Shown here: in pieces, positions 18,652-27,539 of the stretch
How the letters are laid out: each line of letters starts with the position of its first letter
Position numbering within the stretch: position 1 is the stretch's first letter
Source of the DNA: Pengzhenrongella sicca
Lineage (GTDB): Bacteria; Actinomycetota; Actinomycetes; Actinomycetales; Cellulomonadaceae
Direction: 5' to 3'
DNA length: 64,000 bases
Assembly: GCF_017569225.1 (NCBI RefSeq)
Contig: NZ_CP071868.1
Span: 4,030,001-4,094,000, forward strand
Position numbers and translations under genes: made by a program
The notes under the pieces: model-generated
Seen by the model: the letters and a program-made list of their open reading frames with translations, nothing else
Database searches by the model: none
What the model was told of the DNA's origin: nothing

Positions 18652-19197
18652 ATGCGCCGCATCGTCATCGCCATCGGCACGACGCTCAGCGCCCTGGTGC
18701 TGCTGTTCTCCTGGCCGACGAGCCGCAACAGCTCCACCCAGGCGACCGCCACCGACACCGGCGGCGGGGGGACCACGAGCGGCACGACGACGGCTGGCGG
18801 CACGACGGCCGACAGCGGGGCGACCACGGCCGGCGGCACCACGGCCGACGGCACCACCGCCGGCGGGACCACGACAGCCACCGACGGGACGACGGCGACG
18901 GCCGCGCCGGCCGCCCCGACGACCGCGACCTACGACGGCGACTCCACCGCCACGCGCTACGGGAACGTACAGGTCCGCATCACAGTGACCGACGGCGCCG
19001 TCACGTCGGCCGAGGCGATCGCGTTCCCCGGGGGCGAGCGCGAGAGCGTCCAGATCAACGCCCGGGCCATCCCGATCCTCAACCAGGAGGCGTCCGCCGC
19101 GGGCTCGGCTGACATCAGCATGGTCTCCGGCGCGACCGTCACGAGCCGCGGGTACCTGACCTCGCTCCAGAGCGCGCTCGACCGGGCCGGGCTGTGA
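18652..19197 (+). CDS. FMN-binding domain protein (flavinylation substrate)
   Basis: 181 residues. One N-terminal hydrophobic helix (residues 4-22) anchors or exports it, followed by a Gly/Thr-rich linker (about 30-85) and one FMN-bind domain (PF04205) with RYGNVQVRITVTDGAVTSAEAIAFP. The motif SGATVTS near residue 160 is the ApbE flavinylation site, so FMN should be attached to the first or second Thr. Located outside the membrane. GGGAG precedes the ATG. Overlaps the ApbE gene by 4 nt, so the pair is one unit. Confidence 0.9.
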   Translation: MRRIVIAIGTTLSALVLLFSWPTSRNSSTQATATDTGGGGTTSGTTTAGGTTADSGATTAGGTTADGTTAGGTTTATDGTTATAAPAAPTTATYDGDSTATRYGNVQVRITVTDGAVTSAEAIAFPGGERESVQINARAIPILNQEASAAGSADISMVSGATVTSRGYLTSLQSALDRAGL

Positions 19198-20012
19198 CCG
19201 CCGTCGCGGGGTGGGGCCCCGGGTTCGGCGACGTCACCGAGCCGGAGCCGCTCGCGACCGACCGGCGCGCCTGGGTCGAGCAGATCATGGGCATGCCGGT
19301 CAGCCTGCACGTGCGTGGCGCGGGCGCGCGGGACGCGAGCGCCGCCTACGCCGCGCACCGGGTGTTCGCCGACCTGCGCGCCGCCGACGCCGTCTTCAGC
19401 ACCTACCGCGAGGACTCCGAGATCAGCCGGCTCGCGCGCGGCGAGCTCACCCTCGCGGGCTGCAGCCTCGCCGTGCGCGAGGTGGCCGCGCTGTCCGAGA
19501 TCGCGCGGGTGCGCACCGACGGGTACGTCGACGCGTGGGCCGCGCCGGGTCGCGCCGGGACGTTCGATCCGACCGTGCTCGTCAAGACCTGGGCGGTCGC
19601 GCGGTCGGTCCGGTTCTTCGACGACCTGCCCGGGCTCTCGCTCGCGATCGGCGCCGGCGGCGACATCCTCGTGCGCCCGGGCGCCGACCTCGAGCCCTGG
19701 CAGATCGGCATCGAGGACCCGCGCGAGCGGTCGACGATCCTCGCGACCGTGCCGGTGCACGACGGCGGGGTCGCCACCTCGGGCGTGGCCGCGCGGGGAG
19801 CGCACATCGTCGACCCGCACACCGGGCTGGCCGCGACGCAGGTGCTGTCCGCGACCGTGGTCGGGCCGTCGCTCCTGTGGGCGGACGTGTGGGCCACCGC
19901 CCTGGTCGCACGCGGCGCCGACGCCGTGGACTGGACCGCGACCCTGCATGGCACGAGCGGACTGCTCGTGCTCGCGGACGGTCGCGTGCACCGCTGGCAG
20001 AACGCGCCCTGA
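19194..20012 (+). CDS. apbE: FAD:protein FMN transferase (ApbE family)
   Basis: 272 residues. Transfers FMN from FAD to a Thr of target proteins; the target is almost surely the protein encoded just before. Conserved parts: EQIMGMPVSLHV, FSTYREDSEISRLARGE, DPTVLVKTWAV, IGAGGDILVR and VATSGVAARGAHIVDPHTG (Mg and FAD binding). No signal peptide or lipobox is seen, so it may act in the cytoplasm or be exported by another route. The usual third partner, a ferric-reductase-like membrane protein, is not next to it. Confidence 0.9.
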   Translation: MTAVAGWGPGFGDVTEPEPLATDRRAWVEQIMGMPVSLHVRGAGARDASAAYAAHRVFADLRAADAVFSTYREDSEISRLARGELTLAGCSLAVREVAALSEIARVRTDGYVDAWAAPGRAGTFDPTVLVKTWAVARSVRFFDDLPGLSLAIGAGGDILVRPGADLEPWQIGIEDPRERSTILATVPVHDGGVATSGVAARGAHIVDPHTGLAATQVLSATVVGPSLLWADVWATALVARGADAVDWTATLHGTSGLLVLADGRVHRWQNAP

Positions 20013-20061
20013 ACGCGCGGGTCCCGGCCCTGAGCGCGTACCGTCAGTCCGCCCGAGCGGG

Positions 20062-21420
20062 TCAGTCCGCCCGCACCGCGGTGTCGGCGAGCACCGAGCG
20101 CAGCAGGGGCCGGACCGTCTCCGTCGCGCCGAGCACGAGCGCGGTGCCCGCGACGAGGCAGGCCGCGAGCACGGCGAGCCCCTGCGGCGCCCGCACCGCC
20201 GCGGCGCCGAACAGCGGGAACAGCATGACCAGCGCGGCGAGCGCCGACCCGGTGGACACAACCACGAGCGGGACCAGCACCTCCCGCCGCCGGACGGCGT
20301 CGAGCAGCTCGACCGGCGTGCCGGCCAGCGTCTGGAGCACATAGTCGCGCCGGCGGTCGAGCACGCTGGCCGCCTGGGTGATGCCGGCCGAGGCCGCCGC
20401 GACGAGGTAGGTCAGCACGAGCGTGACCATCGCCCCGCGCATGAGGTCGCCGAGCAGGAGCGCGGTGTCGGCGTCGGCGCCGTCGTCGAGCGCGACCATC
20501 ACCGGGACCACCGCGAGCGCTCCCGCGACGAAGCCCGCGAGCCCGAGCCCGCCGACGACGCGCCAGGTCGCGCGCGGGTCGTCGAGCAGGCGGCGCGCCG
20601 CGAGGAGCGCGGCGGGCGTCGACGCCCGGCGCAGCAGGATCCGGCCGAGCACGCCGAGCGTCCACGGCCCGACGGCGTTGAGCGTCGCGAACCCGAGGGC
20701 CAAGGCGCCCACGAAGACCCCGATCGCCGCCGCGCCGAACGCTCCGAGGGACGAGCTCACCGCCACGACGACCACGATCGCGGCGAACGCCGCGGCCGCC
20801 CGCAGCCAGCTGAGGGACCGGGGCGACTGCCGCCGCGCGACCCCGAGCGGGGAGACGACGACGCGGCGCAGCGACACCACGCCGCTCACCGCCGCGAGCA
20901 GCGGCACGGCGACGCACGCGAGCACGAGCGAGCCGGGGCCGACCCAGAGGTCGGCGGCCGTGAACGTCGCCCCCTCGAACGGGATCCGGGTCCACACCGG
21001 CAGCAGGGCGACGTACCCGACGATGCCCGCGAACGCCCCGAGCAGCCCCTGCCAGGAGGTCTCGAGCACCGTCAGCGCGACGACCTCGCGCGGCGTCACC
21101 CCGATCAGCCGGAGCGTCGCGAGCCGCGCATCGCGCCGCGCGACCCCGAGCCGCGCGGCGGCGCCGCCGAGCGTGAGCAGCGGGACGACGAGCAGCACGA
21201 GCGCCGCCCAGGCGAGCCCGACGTACTGCGTGGCGTTGAGCTCCTGGTACGCGCCGACGGGGTTGGCCGCGCGGTCGATGAAGCCGAGCAGCCCCCCGAT
21301 CACGCTGAGCGTGAGCGCCGTGGTGACGGCGAACGCGGCGATCGCGAGGCCCGTGGTCACGCGCTGGTCCCGCCCGCCGGCCCGGCGCAGCAGCGGCAGG
21401 AGCGCTCGGATCGTCCTCAT
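20062..21420 (-). CDS. ABC transporter permease, FtsX-like
   Basis: 452 residues with about eight to ten hydrophobic helices and two FtsX/MacB-like regions (for example RLGVARRDARLATLRLIGVTPREVVALTVLETSWQGLLGAFAG and SVLDRRRDYVLQTLAGTPVELLDAVRRREVLVPLVV). Works with the ATPase encoded upstream, whose stop overlaps this start (ATGA). Systems of this type usually export lipids, peptides or antibiotics or act on the envelope; the substrate is unknown. Confidence 0.85.
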   Translation of the reverse strand: MRTIRALLPLLRRAGGRDQRVTTGLAIAAFAVTTALTLSVIGGLLGFIDRAANPVGAYQELNATQYVGLAWAALVLLVVPLLTLGGAAARLGVARRDARLATLRLIGVTPREVVALTVLETSWQGLLGAFAGIVGYVALLPVWTRIPFEGATFTAADLWVGPGSLVLACVAVPLLAAVSGVVSLRRVVVSPLGVARRQSPRSLSWLRAAAAFAAIVVVVAVSSSLGAFGAAAIGVFVGALALGFATLNAVGPWTLGVLGRILLRRASTPAALLAARRLLDDPRATWRVVGGLGLAGFVAGALAVVPVMVALDDGADADTALLLGDLMRGAMVTLVLTYLVAAASAGITQAASVLDRRRDYVLQTLAGTPVELLDAVRRREVLVPLVVVSTGSALAALVMLFPLFGAAAVRAPQGLAVLAACLVAGTALVLGATETVRPLLRSVLADTAVRAD

Positions 21421-22229
21421 CGCTGGGCCTGCCCGACGCCGGCGCCCACGACGAGGCCGTCCCGGACCTCGATCCGCCGGTCGCACCAGGCGGCGACGGT
21501 CGCGTCGTGGGTCACGACGACGAGCGAGGCGCCCGCCGCCCGGGTGGTCTCGGTCAGGATCTGCATGACGTCGTGGCCCGTCGCCTGGTCGAGGGAGCCG
21601 GTCGGCTCGTCGGCGAACACGACGTCCGGGCCCGTGATCAGCGCGCGCGCGACCGCGACCCGCTGGGCCTGCCCGCCCGAGAGCTCGCCCGGGCGGCGGT
21701 CCCCCATCCCGGCCAGGCCCAGGTGGTCGAGCCAGCGGCGTGCCTGGTCAGTCGCCTCGCGCCGCGAGGTGCCGAGCAGCATCGCGGGCAGCGCGACGTT
21801 CTCGACGGCGGGCAGCTCGGCGAGCAGCTGGCCGAACTGGAACACGAAGCCGTAGTGCTCGCGGCGCAGCAACGAGCGTTCGCGCTCGGAGAGCTCGTGC
21901 ACCGGCAGCCCCCGCAGCAGGACCGCGCCCGCGTCCGGGCGCAGGATGCCCGCGAGGCAGTGCAGCAGGGTCGACTTGCCCGAGCCGGACGGGCCCATCA
22001 CGGCGAGCGACTCGCCGTCGGCGAGGTCGACGTCGACGCCCGCGAGCGCCGTCGTCGGCCCGAACCGGCGGACGAGGCCGCGCGCGGCCAGGCGCGGCGG
22101 CGCGGACGGGGCGGGGGCCGGCGGGGCGGGGTTCGGCACGGCGGGGTTCGGCACGGCGGGGTTCGGCCGGGCGGGGTTCGGCACTGCGAGGTTCGGCCGG
22201 GCGGGGTTCGGCACGGGGTTCGACGACAT
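21417..22229 (-). CDS. ABC transporter ATPase, MacB/LolD type
   Basis: 270 residues. Walker A GPSGSGKST, YGFVFQFGQLLAELPAVENVALP, signature LSGGQAQRVAVARALI, Walker B VVFADEPTGSLD and H-loop VVVTHD. Matches the class that pairs with FtsX-like permeases. The first 40 residues are an unusual disordered tail of repeated P-N-P-A-V/R pentapeptides from a 15-bp DNA repeat. An internal start after this tail cannot be excluded. Confidence 0.9.
   Translation of the reverse strand: MSSNPVPNPARPNLAVPNPARPNPAVPNPAVPNPAPPAPAPSAPPRLAARGLVRRFGPTTALAGVDVDLADGESLAVMGPSGSGKSTLLHCLAGILRPDAGAVLLRGLPVHELSERERSLLRREHYGFVFQFGQLLAELPAVENVALPAMLLGTSRREATDQARRWLDHLGLAGMGDRRPGELSGGQAQRVAVARALITGPDVVFADEPTGSLDQATGHDVMQILTETTRAAGASLVVVTHDATVAAWCDRRIEVRDGLVVGAGVGQAQR
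22126..22215 (-). repeat. 15-bp tandem repeat (6 units) coding the ATPase N-terminus
   Basis: Units such as GCGGGGTTCGGCACG or GCGGGGTTCGGCCGG, six in a row, followed by a partial unit. Encodes PNPAV/PNPAR repeats on the minus strand. Confidence 0.85.
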
Positions 22230-22361
22230 GCCTCGAGCCTGCTGCCGGGACACCGTCCGCCGCGTCGGCCGCCAGGCCCGGCCCGATCGCGGCCGCCTGC
22301 GACCCGGGGCGGGCGCCGACCCGTGCCGGGTCAGACCGCCGGGGGACGTCCGGGCATGCGA

Positions 22362-22452
22362 GGACCCCCCGCACACCCATCAGAGCCCGCCTGCCCTTGC
22401 TGCCTTCCGGCCCTGGGGGAGTTCAGCGAGGTGACGCCGCACGAGGGGTCGT
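22362..22452 (-). ncRNA. ffs: Bacterial small SRP RNA (4.5S)
   Basis: Read on the minus strand the region has the conserved apical segment CCAGGGCCGGAAGGCAGCAA, the SRP54 (Ffh) binding loop, preceded by GAACTCCC. The 5' end CCCCTCGTGCGG can pair with the 3' end GGTGTGCGGGGG to form the long rod. About 90 nt, typical of the small bacterial type. A TAGGGT box at about 22458-22463 could be its -10. The exact ends are estimated from pairing. Confidence 0.93.
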
Positions 22453-22573
22453 CGACAACCCTAACGCAGACGGGCCACTGATCCGAAGCCGGGTGCTCCG
22501 GACGCGGCTGCACCGACCCGGACCGGACCCGGACCGACCGACCCCGACCCGAACCCTGACCCGAACCCGGGGC

Positions 22574-22691
22574 GCGAGTGTGGGCGTTCGGCTCCCAGCC
22601 GCGCGAGTGTGGGCAAACGGTCCCCTGATCGGGTCCTGAACCCGCACTTTGCCCACACGTGCGGGGTTGAGAGCAGATCGCCCACACTCGC
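22574..22691. repeat. Nested inverted repeats
   Basis: Outer arms GCGAGTGTGGGCG (22574-22586) and its exact complement (22679-22691), 13 bp. Inner arms GTGTGGGCAAA (22607-22617) and its exact complement (22648-22658), 11 bp. All four share GTGTGGGC. Lies between the stop of the MMPL gene and the 5' side of the SRP RNA, next to a GAC/CCG-rich tract (22518-22570). No coding function seen. Confidence 0.75.
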
Positions 22692-22772
22692 TGCCGGCGG
22701 CGAGCCGGCTGCGGGCCCGCCTCCTGTGCGGCGAGCCTGCCGTGCGGCGCGCGCCTCGCCGTGCGGCGCGCG

Positions 22773-25037
22773 CTAGCCGGCCGCGACCGGCTGGCGCTCG
22801 GCGGGCTGACGCGGCGGCAGGTACACCTCGGGGTGGCCCTCGATGTGCAGCTGCGGCAGCACCCGTTCGAGCCCCGCGGGCAGCCACCAGTTCGCCCGGC
22901 CGAGGATGTGCATGACCGCGGGGACGAGCAGCAGCCGCACGATCGTCGCGTCGATGATGATCGCCGAGGCCATCCCGACGCCGATCACCTTGAGCACGAT
23001 GTCGGGGCTGAGGATGAAGGCCGCGAACACGGCCGCCATGATCGCGGCCGCCGCCGTGATGACGCGGCCGGTCCCGGCCAGGCCCTCGACGATCGCGCGG
23101 TGGTTCTCGCCCGTGCGCAGCCAGGCCTCGCGCATCCTGCTGATCAGGAAGACCTCGTAGTCCATCGACAGGCCGAAGAGCACCGCGAACATGAGCACGG
23201 GCACGAACGCCGGCAGCGGGGTCGGGGTGTCGATCCCGATCAGGCCACCGGCCCAGCCGCCCTGCAGCACGAGCGCGACCACGCCGTAGGACGCGGCGAC
23301 CGAGAGCAGGTTCATCACCGCAGCCTTGACCGCGACGGCCACGCTGCGGAACGCGACGAGGAGCAAGAACATCGACAGCAGCACGACGCCGCCGATCAGG
23401 AGCGGGATGCGCTTGGCGATGTTCGCGCTCGAGTCGATCGCGGCCGCCGTCGCGCCGCCCACGTGCACGTCGATGCCGGTGCCCGCGGTCGCCGTCGGCA
23501 GCACGGAGTCGCGCAAGGTCCGCACGAGGTCCTCGGTCGCGCTCGACTGCGGTCCCGTCGTCGGGATGACGGTGAAGACCGCGGTGGTGCCCGCGGCGCT
23601 GGTCGTCGCCGGCGTGACGGCCGCGACCCCGGCGGTGGAGCCCAGCGCCTCGGTCACCCCCGCCAGGTCCGCCGCCGCGTCGGCGTCGGGCAGCTCCGCG
23701 ACCATCAGGAGCGGGCCGTTCGAGCCCGCGCCCAGCGCCTGCGCCTGCCAGTCGTAGGCCTGCCGCGTCGAGGACCCCTCGCTGTTGTTGCCGGCGTCCG
23801 GGAAGCCCAGCTGGACCGCGAGGAACGGCGACGCGAACAGCAGCAGGAGGCCGACGCCGGAGACGACGCCGAGCACGCGGCGGCGCTCGACGGCCTGGCT
23901 CCACCGCAACCAGGCCCCGGTCGGCTCCAGGTGCCCGCCCGTGGCGACCTCGACCGGGCGGGCCCGCAGGAAGGGGAGCCGCAGGCGATCGATCGACTTG
24001 CCGAAGTAGCCCAGCAGCGCGGGGAACAGCGTCAGGCTCGCGAGCAGGACGACGAGCACGCCGAGGATCGTCACGAGCGCGGCGCCGCGCATGAACGACA
24101 GCCCCATCGCGAACAGCCCGAGCATGCTCACGATCACCGTGGACCCCGCGAGCAGCACCGCCCGCCCGGCCGTGTCGAGCGTCGCGACGGTCGCGGCCCG
24201 ATCGTCCAGGCCCGCCGCCCTCCACTCCCGGAACCGGGTCACCATCAGCAGCGCGTAGTCGATCCCGATGCCGATGCCGATCATCGTCGCGAGCGACGTG
24301 GACCAGTCGGGCGCGTCGACGAACGAGATCAGGACCGTCGAGAGCGTCGCGCTCACGGCCAGGCCGGCGAGGGCCACGAGGATCGGCAGCCCGGCCGCGA
24401 CGATCGAGCCGAACATCACGAGCAGGATCACGGCGGCGGCCAGCAGACCGACGCCCTCGGACCCGATCGGCGCCGCCTCGGTGAGCTGGATCGTCGCGCC
24501 GCCGAGCGCCACCTCGAGGTCGGGGGTCTCCGCCGCCGCCGCGATCTCGAGCAGGCGCTCGGTGTCCGCGAGCGGCATGTCGGTCGGGTCGACGACGTCG
24601 AGGCGCGCGTGGGTCAGCACGGTGCGCCCGTCCGCGGCGAGCCCGCCGGGGGCGGCGAACGGGTCGTCGACGCTCACGACGTGCGGCACGCCGGCGAGCT
24701 CCGCGAGCAGCGCCTCGACGTCCGCCCGGACGGCGGGATCGGTCGCCGGCTCGGCGGTGCGGACGACGACGTCGACAGCGTCGCCCGACTGGGCCGGGAA
24801 CTCCGACTCGAGCAGCTGCTGGGCCTGGCTCGAGTCCGAGCCGGGCGAGGAGTAGTCCGCGGAGAACTCCCCGCCGAAAGCCCTCGCGAGGACCAGTGCG
24901 ATCGCGAGCGCCGCGACCCACGCGAGCACCGCGACGAGGCGGTGCCGGAAGGCCAGGTCGGCGAGCTGGCCGAGCGGGCCGGGCCGCCTCGTGACCGGCG
25001 CGGGGCCGAGGTCAGAGGTCATCGAGGTGCTGGGCAT
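22773..25037 (-). CDS. MMPL/RND-family transporter
   Basis: 754 residues. Classic duplicated architecture: one helix near residue 35, a periplasmic-side soluble domain with the ADYSSPGSDSSQAQQLLE start, a bundle with GIGIGIDYALLMVTRFREWRA, a second soluble domain (from TRQAYDWQAQALG), then a second bundle with FGLSMDYEVFLISRMREAW. These D-Y pairs carry the proton relay. Family PF03176; members export lipids or drugs. ATG at 25037 has AGGA 9 nt before; a GTG 15 nt upstream is possible. Divergent TetR gene suggests inducible efflux. Confidence 0.92.
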   Translation of the reverse strand: MPSTSMTSDLGPAPVTRRPGPLGQLADLAFRHRLVAVLAWVAALAIALVLARAFGGEFSADYSSPGSDSSQAQQLLESEFPAQSGDAVDVVVRTAEPATDPAVRADVEALLAELAGVPHVVSVDDPFAAPGGLAADGRTVLTHARLDVVDPTDMPLADTERLLEIAAAAETPDLEVALGGATIQLTEAAPIGSEGVGLLAAAVILLVMFGSIVAAGLPILVALAGLAVSATLSTVLISFVDAPDWSTSLATMIGIGIGIDYALLMVTRFREWRAAGLDDRAATVATLDTAGRAVLLAGSTVIVSMLGLFAMGLSFMRGAALVTILGVLVVLLASLTLFPALLGYFGKSIDRLRLPFLRARPVEVATGGHLEPTGAWLRWSQAVERRRVLGVVSGVGLLLLFASPFLAVQLGFPDAGNNSEGSSTRQAYDWQAQALGAGSNGPLLMVAELPDADAAADLAGVTEALGSTAGVAAVTPATTSAAGTTAVFTVIPTTGPQSSATEDLVRTLRDSVLPTATAGTGIDVHVGGATAAAIDSSANIAKRIPLLIGGVVLLSMFLLLVAFRSVAVAVKAAVMNLLSVAASYGVVALVLQGGWAGGLIGIDTPTPLPAFVPVLMFAVLFGLSMDYEVFLISRMREAWLRTGENHRAIVEGLAGTGRVITAAAAIMAAVFAAFILSPDIVLKVIGVGMASAIIIDATIVRLLLVPAVMHILGRANWWLPAGLERVLPQLHIEGHPEVYLPPRQPAERQPVAAG

Positions 25038-25282
25038 GGGGGTCGTCCTCACCGGGGCAGTGGTGCACGTGAGAATGCGTTAAGGTTCATAACGAACACG
25101 ATGCGGCATCACTTGTCAAGACAAATCACGTATGTAATGCTGCGTAACGCAGAAGTTGGCAGGCCGTTCAGATTCGGTCCGTCAGCACAACGAGGTGCGC
25201 CGCGGAAGCCTGCCGATACCGCGGGAGCCGGTCGACACTGCGCGAGGCGCCCAGACGCCGCAGCGCGAGAGGGGAGCAGCAG
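25038..25282. promoter_or_regulatory. Divergent promoter region with palindromes, MMPL/TetR
   Basis: AT-richer than its surroundings. Holds two dyads: TTGTCAAGACAA (25113-25124) and CTGCGTAACGCAG (25140-25152). On the minus strand TTGACA lies within the first dyad, and TATGAA follows further toward the MMPL gene with an overlong spacer. Either dyad could be the operator of the TetR regulator. Confidence 0.5.
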
Positions 25283-26005
25283 GTGACCGCCGAGCCAGCG
25301 ATGTCTCGTCGCGAGCGCACACGCAGCGCGACGCTGGACGAGATCAAGTCGACCGCGCGAGAACTCATGCACGAGCAGGGGTCGACCGACGTGCGGTTCA
25401 CCGACATCGCCCGGGCCATGGGCCTGAGCGCCCCCGCGCTCTACCGCTACTTCGACGACCGCGACGAGCTGATCTCCGCGCTGATCTCCGACGGGTTCGA
25501 CTCGCTCGGCGCGGCCGTCGCGGCCGCGAGCGCCCCGATCGACGACGCCGACATCCTGGGCCGGTGGGTCGCCGCGGCGGGCGCGTACCGGGACTGGGCC
25601 CGCGACGAACCGCAGCGGTTCGCGCTCGTGCTCGGCATGCCGGTCCCGGGGTACTCCGAGCCGACCGAGGGCATGACGACCGAGGCGGCAAGCCGGGCGA
25701 TGAGCCAGCTCAGCGCGCTGTTCGTCGCCGCGGCCGAGCGCGGCGAGCTCCGGCCGCCGCTGATCCGCGAGGCGTCGCCCGAGCTGGCGGTGTGCCAAGA
25801 GCTCAAGCACGAGGGCCAGGCCGAGCTGCTGCCGCCCGAGAGCTTCCAGGCCCTGCTGCAGACGTGGGCCATGCTGCACGGCCTCGTCTCGCTCGAGGTC
25901 AACGGCAACCTTGACTGGCTGACGCCGCAGGCACGCGACGAGCTCTTCCTGAGCCAGGTGCGCCTCGCCGCGCTGACCGCCGGTCTCGCCGATCCCGCCG
26001 CCTGA
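25283..26005 (+). CDS. TetR/AcrR-family regulator
   Basis: 240 residues. Helix-turn-helix at about residues 10-60: RERTRSATLDEIKSTARELMHEQGSTDVRFTDIARAMGLSAPALYRYFDDRDELISAL, the canonical TetR pattern. The C-terminal part has WARDEPQRFALVLGMPVPGY and WAMLHGLVSLEV, matching the WHG (PF13305) ligand domain. GTG start with GGGGAG 7 nt upstream. Probably represses the divergent MMPL exporter and itself. Confidence 0.92.
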   Translation: MTAEPAMSRRERTRSATLDEIKSTARELMHEQGSTDVRFTDIARAMGLSAPALYRYFDDRDELISALISDGFDSLGAAVAAASAPIDDADILGRWVAAAGAYRDWARDEPQRFALVLGMPVPGYSEPTEGMTTEAASRAMSQLSALFVAAAERGELRPPLIREASPELAVCQELKHEGQAELLPPESFQALLQTWAMLHGLVSLEVNGNLDWLTPQARDELFLSQVRLAALTAGLADPAA

Positions 26006-26054
26006 CGGCGCCCGAACGCCTGCGGACGGCGACCGCATAGGCGAGGCTGAGCCC

Positions 26055-27389
26055 GTGAAACTTTCCGCCGTCACGCCGCCGATGGGGTGGAACAGCTGGG
26101 ACTGCTACGGCACCACCGTGACCGAGGCCGAGGTGCTGGCGAACGCGCGGTTCCTGCACGAGCACCTGCTGGCGCACGGCTGGGACACGGTCGTCGTCGA
26201 CATCGCCTGGTACGACCCGACGGCGCGCTCACACGGCTACAACGCCGGCGCACCCCTGACGCTCGACGCGTACGGCCGGCAGCTGCCGGCCATGAACCGG
26301 TTCCCGTCCGCGGCGGGAGGGCTCGGCTTCGGCCCGCTCGCCGCCGCGGTGCACGCGCTCGGCCTGCGGTTCGGCGTGCACCTGCTGCGCGGGATCCCCC
26401 GCCTCGCGGTCGACCAGGCGCTCCCGGTCGAGGGGACGGCGTGGACCGCCGCGGACGCGGCCGACCGCACCTCGACCTGCGCCTGGAACCCCGACAACTA
26501 CGGGCTCGACCACGACCACCCGGCCGCGCAGGCCTACCTCGACGGACAGGTCGCGCAGCTGGCCGCCTGGGGCGTCGATCTGGTCAAGGTGGACGACATC
26601 CTCGCGCCGTACCACGACCGCGCGATCGAGGGCTGGGCGCGGGCGATCGAGCGCAGCGGCCGCGAGATCACCCTCTCCTTGTCGCCGGGCACCGGCCTGT
26701 CCACCGCGCGCACGGAGCACCTGCGCGCGCACGCGCAGATGTGGCGCGTGTCCGACGACCTTTGGGACCGGTGGCCCGACGTGCACGCGCAGTTCACCCG
26801 GCTGGCCCGCTGGGCGCCGCACCAGCGCCCCGGCGGCTGGGCGGACGCCGACATGCTCCCGCTCGGGCGCATCGGGATCCGGGCCGAGCGCGGCGACGAC
26901 CGCCAGAGCCGGCTCACGCTCGACGAGCAGCGAACCCTGCTCACGCTGTGGGTCATGGCCCGGTCGCCGCTGATGGTCGGCGGGGACCTGCCCACGAGCA
27001 GCCGAGCGACGATCGACCTGCTGGCCACCCCGGCCGTCGGCCACGTGCTGCGCACCTCGACCCACGGCCAGGAGGCCCTGCGCGAGGCGCTTCCCGCCGA
27101 CGCGGGCGGCGGGGACGAGCGTGACGGCGCGACTGCCGGGGAACTCATCGTCTGGACCGCGCGCGCGGGCGACGACGACGCGATCCGCTACGCCGCGATC
27201 TTCAGCACCGCAGCGGCCGCGGTCCGGGTACGGGTGCCGCTGACCGCCGTCGTCGAGCGCCCGACCGACCCAGGCGCGGTCCGCGACCTGTGGGACTCGC
27301 GCGCGGAGATCGACGTCGACGCCGGTGCCCTGGTCCTCGACGTACCGGCGCACGGCGTGCGCTGGCTCGCCCTACGGCTCGGCGCCTGA
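26055..27389 (+). CDS. GH27-like alpha-galactosidase
   Basis: 444 residues, no signal peptide, so intracellular. TPPMGWNSWDCYGTTVTE opens the GH27 TIM barrel; HGWDTVVVDIAWY, FGVHLLRGIPRLAV and WGVDLVKVDDI follow, the first D of KVDDI being the expected nucleophile; RVSDDLWDRW should hold the acid/base Asp; QRPGGWADADMLPLG and LWVMARSPLMVGGDL close the barrel. A beta-sandwich follows. Hydrolyses terminal alpha-galactosides or a similar sugar; specificity in this subgroup is not certain. GTG start. Confidence 0.87.
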   Translation: MKLSAVTPPMGWNSWDCYGTTVTEAEVLANARFLHEHLLAHGWDTVVVDIAWYDPTARSHGYNAGAPLTLDAYGRQLPAMNRFPSAAGGLGFGPLAAAVHALGLRFGVHLLRGIPRLAVDQALPVEGTAWTAADAADRTSTCAWNPDNYGLDHDHPAAQAYLDGQVAQLAAWGVDLVKVDDILAPYHDRAIEGWARAIERSGREITLSLSPGTGLSTARTEHLRAHAQMWRVSDDLWDRWPDVHAQFTRLARWAPHQRPGGWADADMLPLGRIGIRAERGDDRQSRLTLDEQRTLLTLWVMARSPLMVGGDLPTSSRATIDLLATPAVGHVLRTSTHGQEALREALPADAGGGDERDGATAGELIVWTARAGDDDAIRYAAIFSTAAAAVRVRVPLTAVVERPTDPGAVRDLWDSRAEIDVDAGALVLDVPAHGVRWLALRLGA

Positions 27390-27447
27390 GGGCGCCGCGG
27401 TGCGGCGGTCACGGCGCGCGGCGAGGTCCGGTATCCTCGTCCGGCCG

Positions 27448-27532
27448 GGAGGATTCGCCTAGTGGCCTATGGCGCACGCTTGGAAAGCGTGTTGGGTGAA
27501 AGCCCTCGGGGGTTCGAATCCCCCATCCTCCG
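27448..27532 (+). tRNA. tRNA-Ser (GGA)
   Basis: 85 nt. Acceptor arm GGAGGAT (27448-27454) pairs with ATCCTCC (27525-27531), discriminator G. Anticodon loop CTTGGAAAG gives GGA, read as serine. The long variable arm and T arm GGGGGTTCGAATCCCCC are clear. CCA is not encoded. The 3' half is the target of integration: it is repeated exactly at 33719-33773. Confidence 0.95.
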
Positions 27533-27533
27533 C
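27479..27533 (+). repeat. attL-like direct repeat (tRNA 3' half)
   Basis: 55 bp from the anticodon loop to just past the tRNA end, identical to 33719-33773. Retains the functional tRNA. Confidence 0.9.
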
Positions 27534-27539
27534 CGCGCG

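Noticed and set aside
18652-19197. Possible cell-wall-anchored (LPXTG) protein because of the Thr/Gly linker
   Set aside because: No LPXTG or C-terminal hydrophobic tail; the FMN-bind domain and SGATVTS site explain it.
22518-22570. GAC/CCG-rich tract as a coding region
   Set aside because: Simple-sequence tract, no ribosome site and no conserved protein in any frame.
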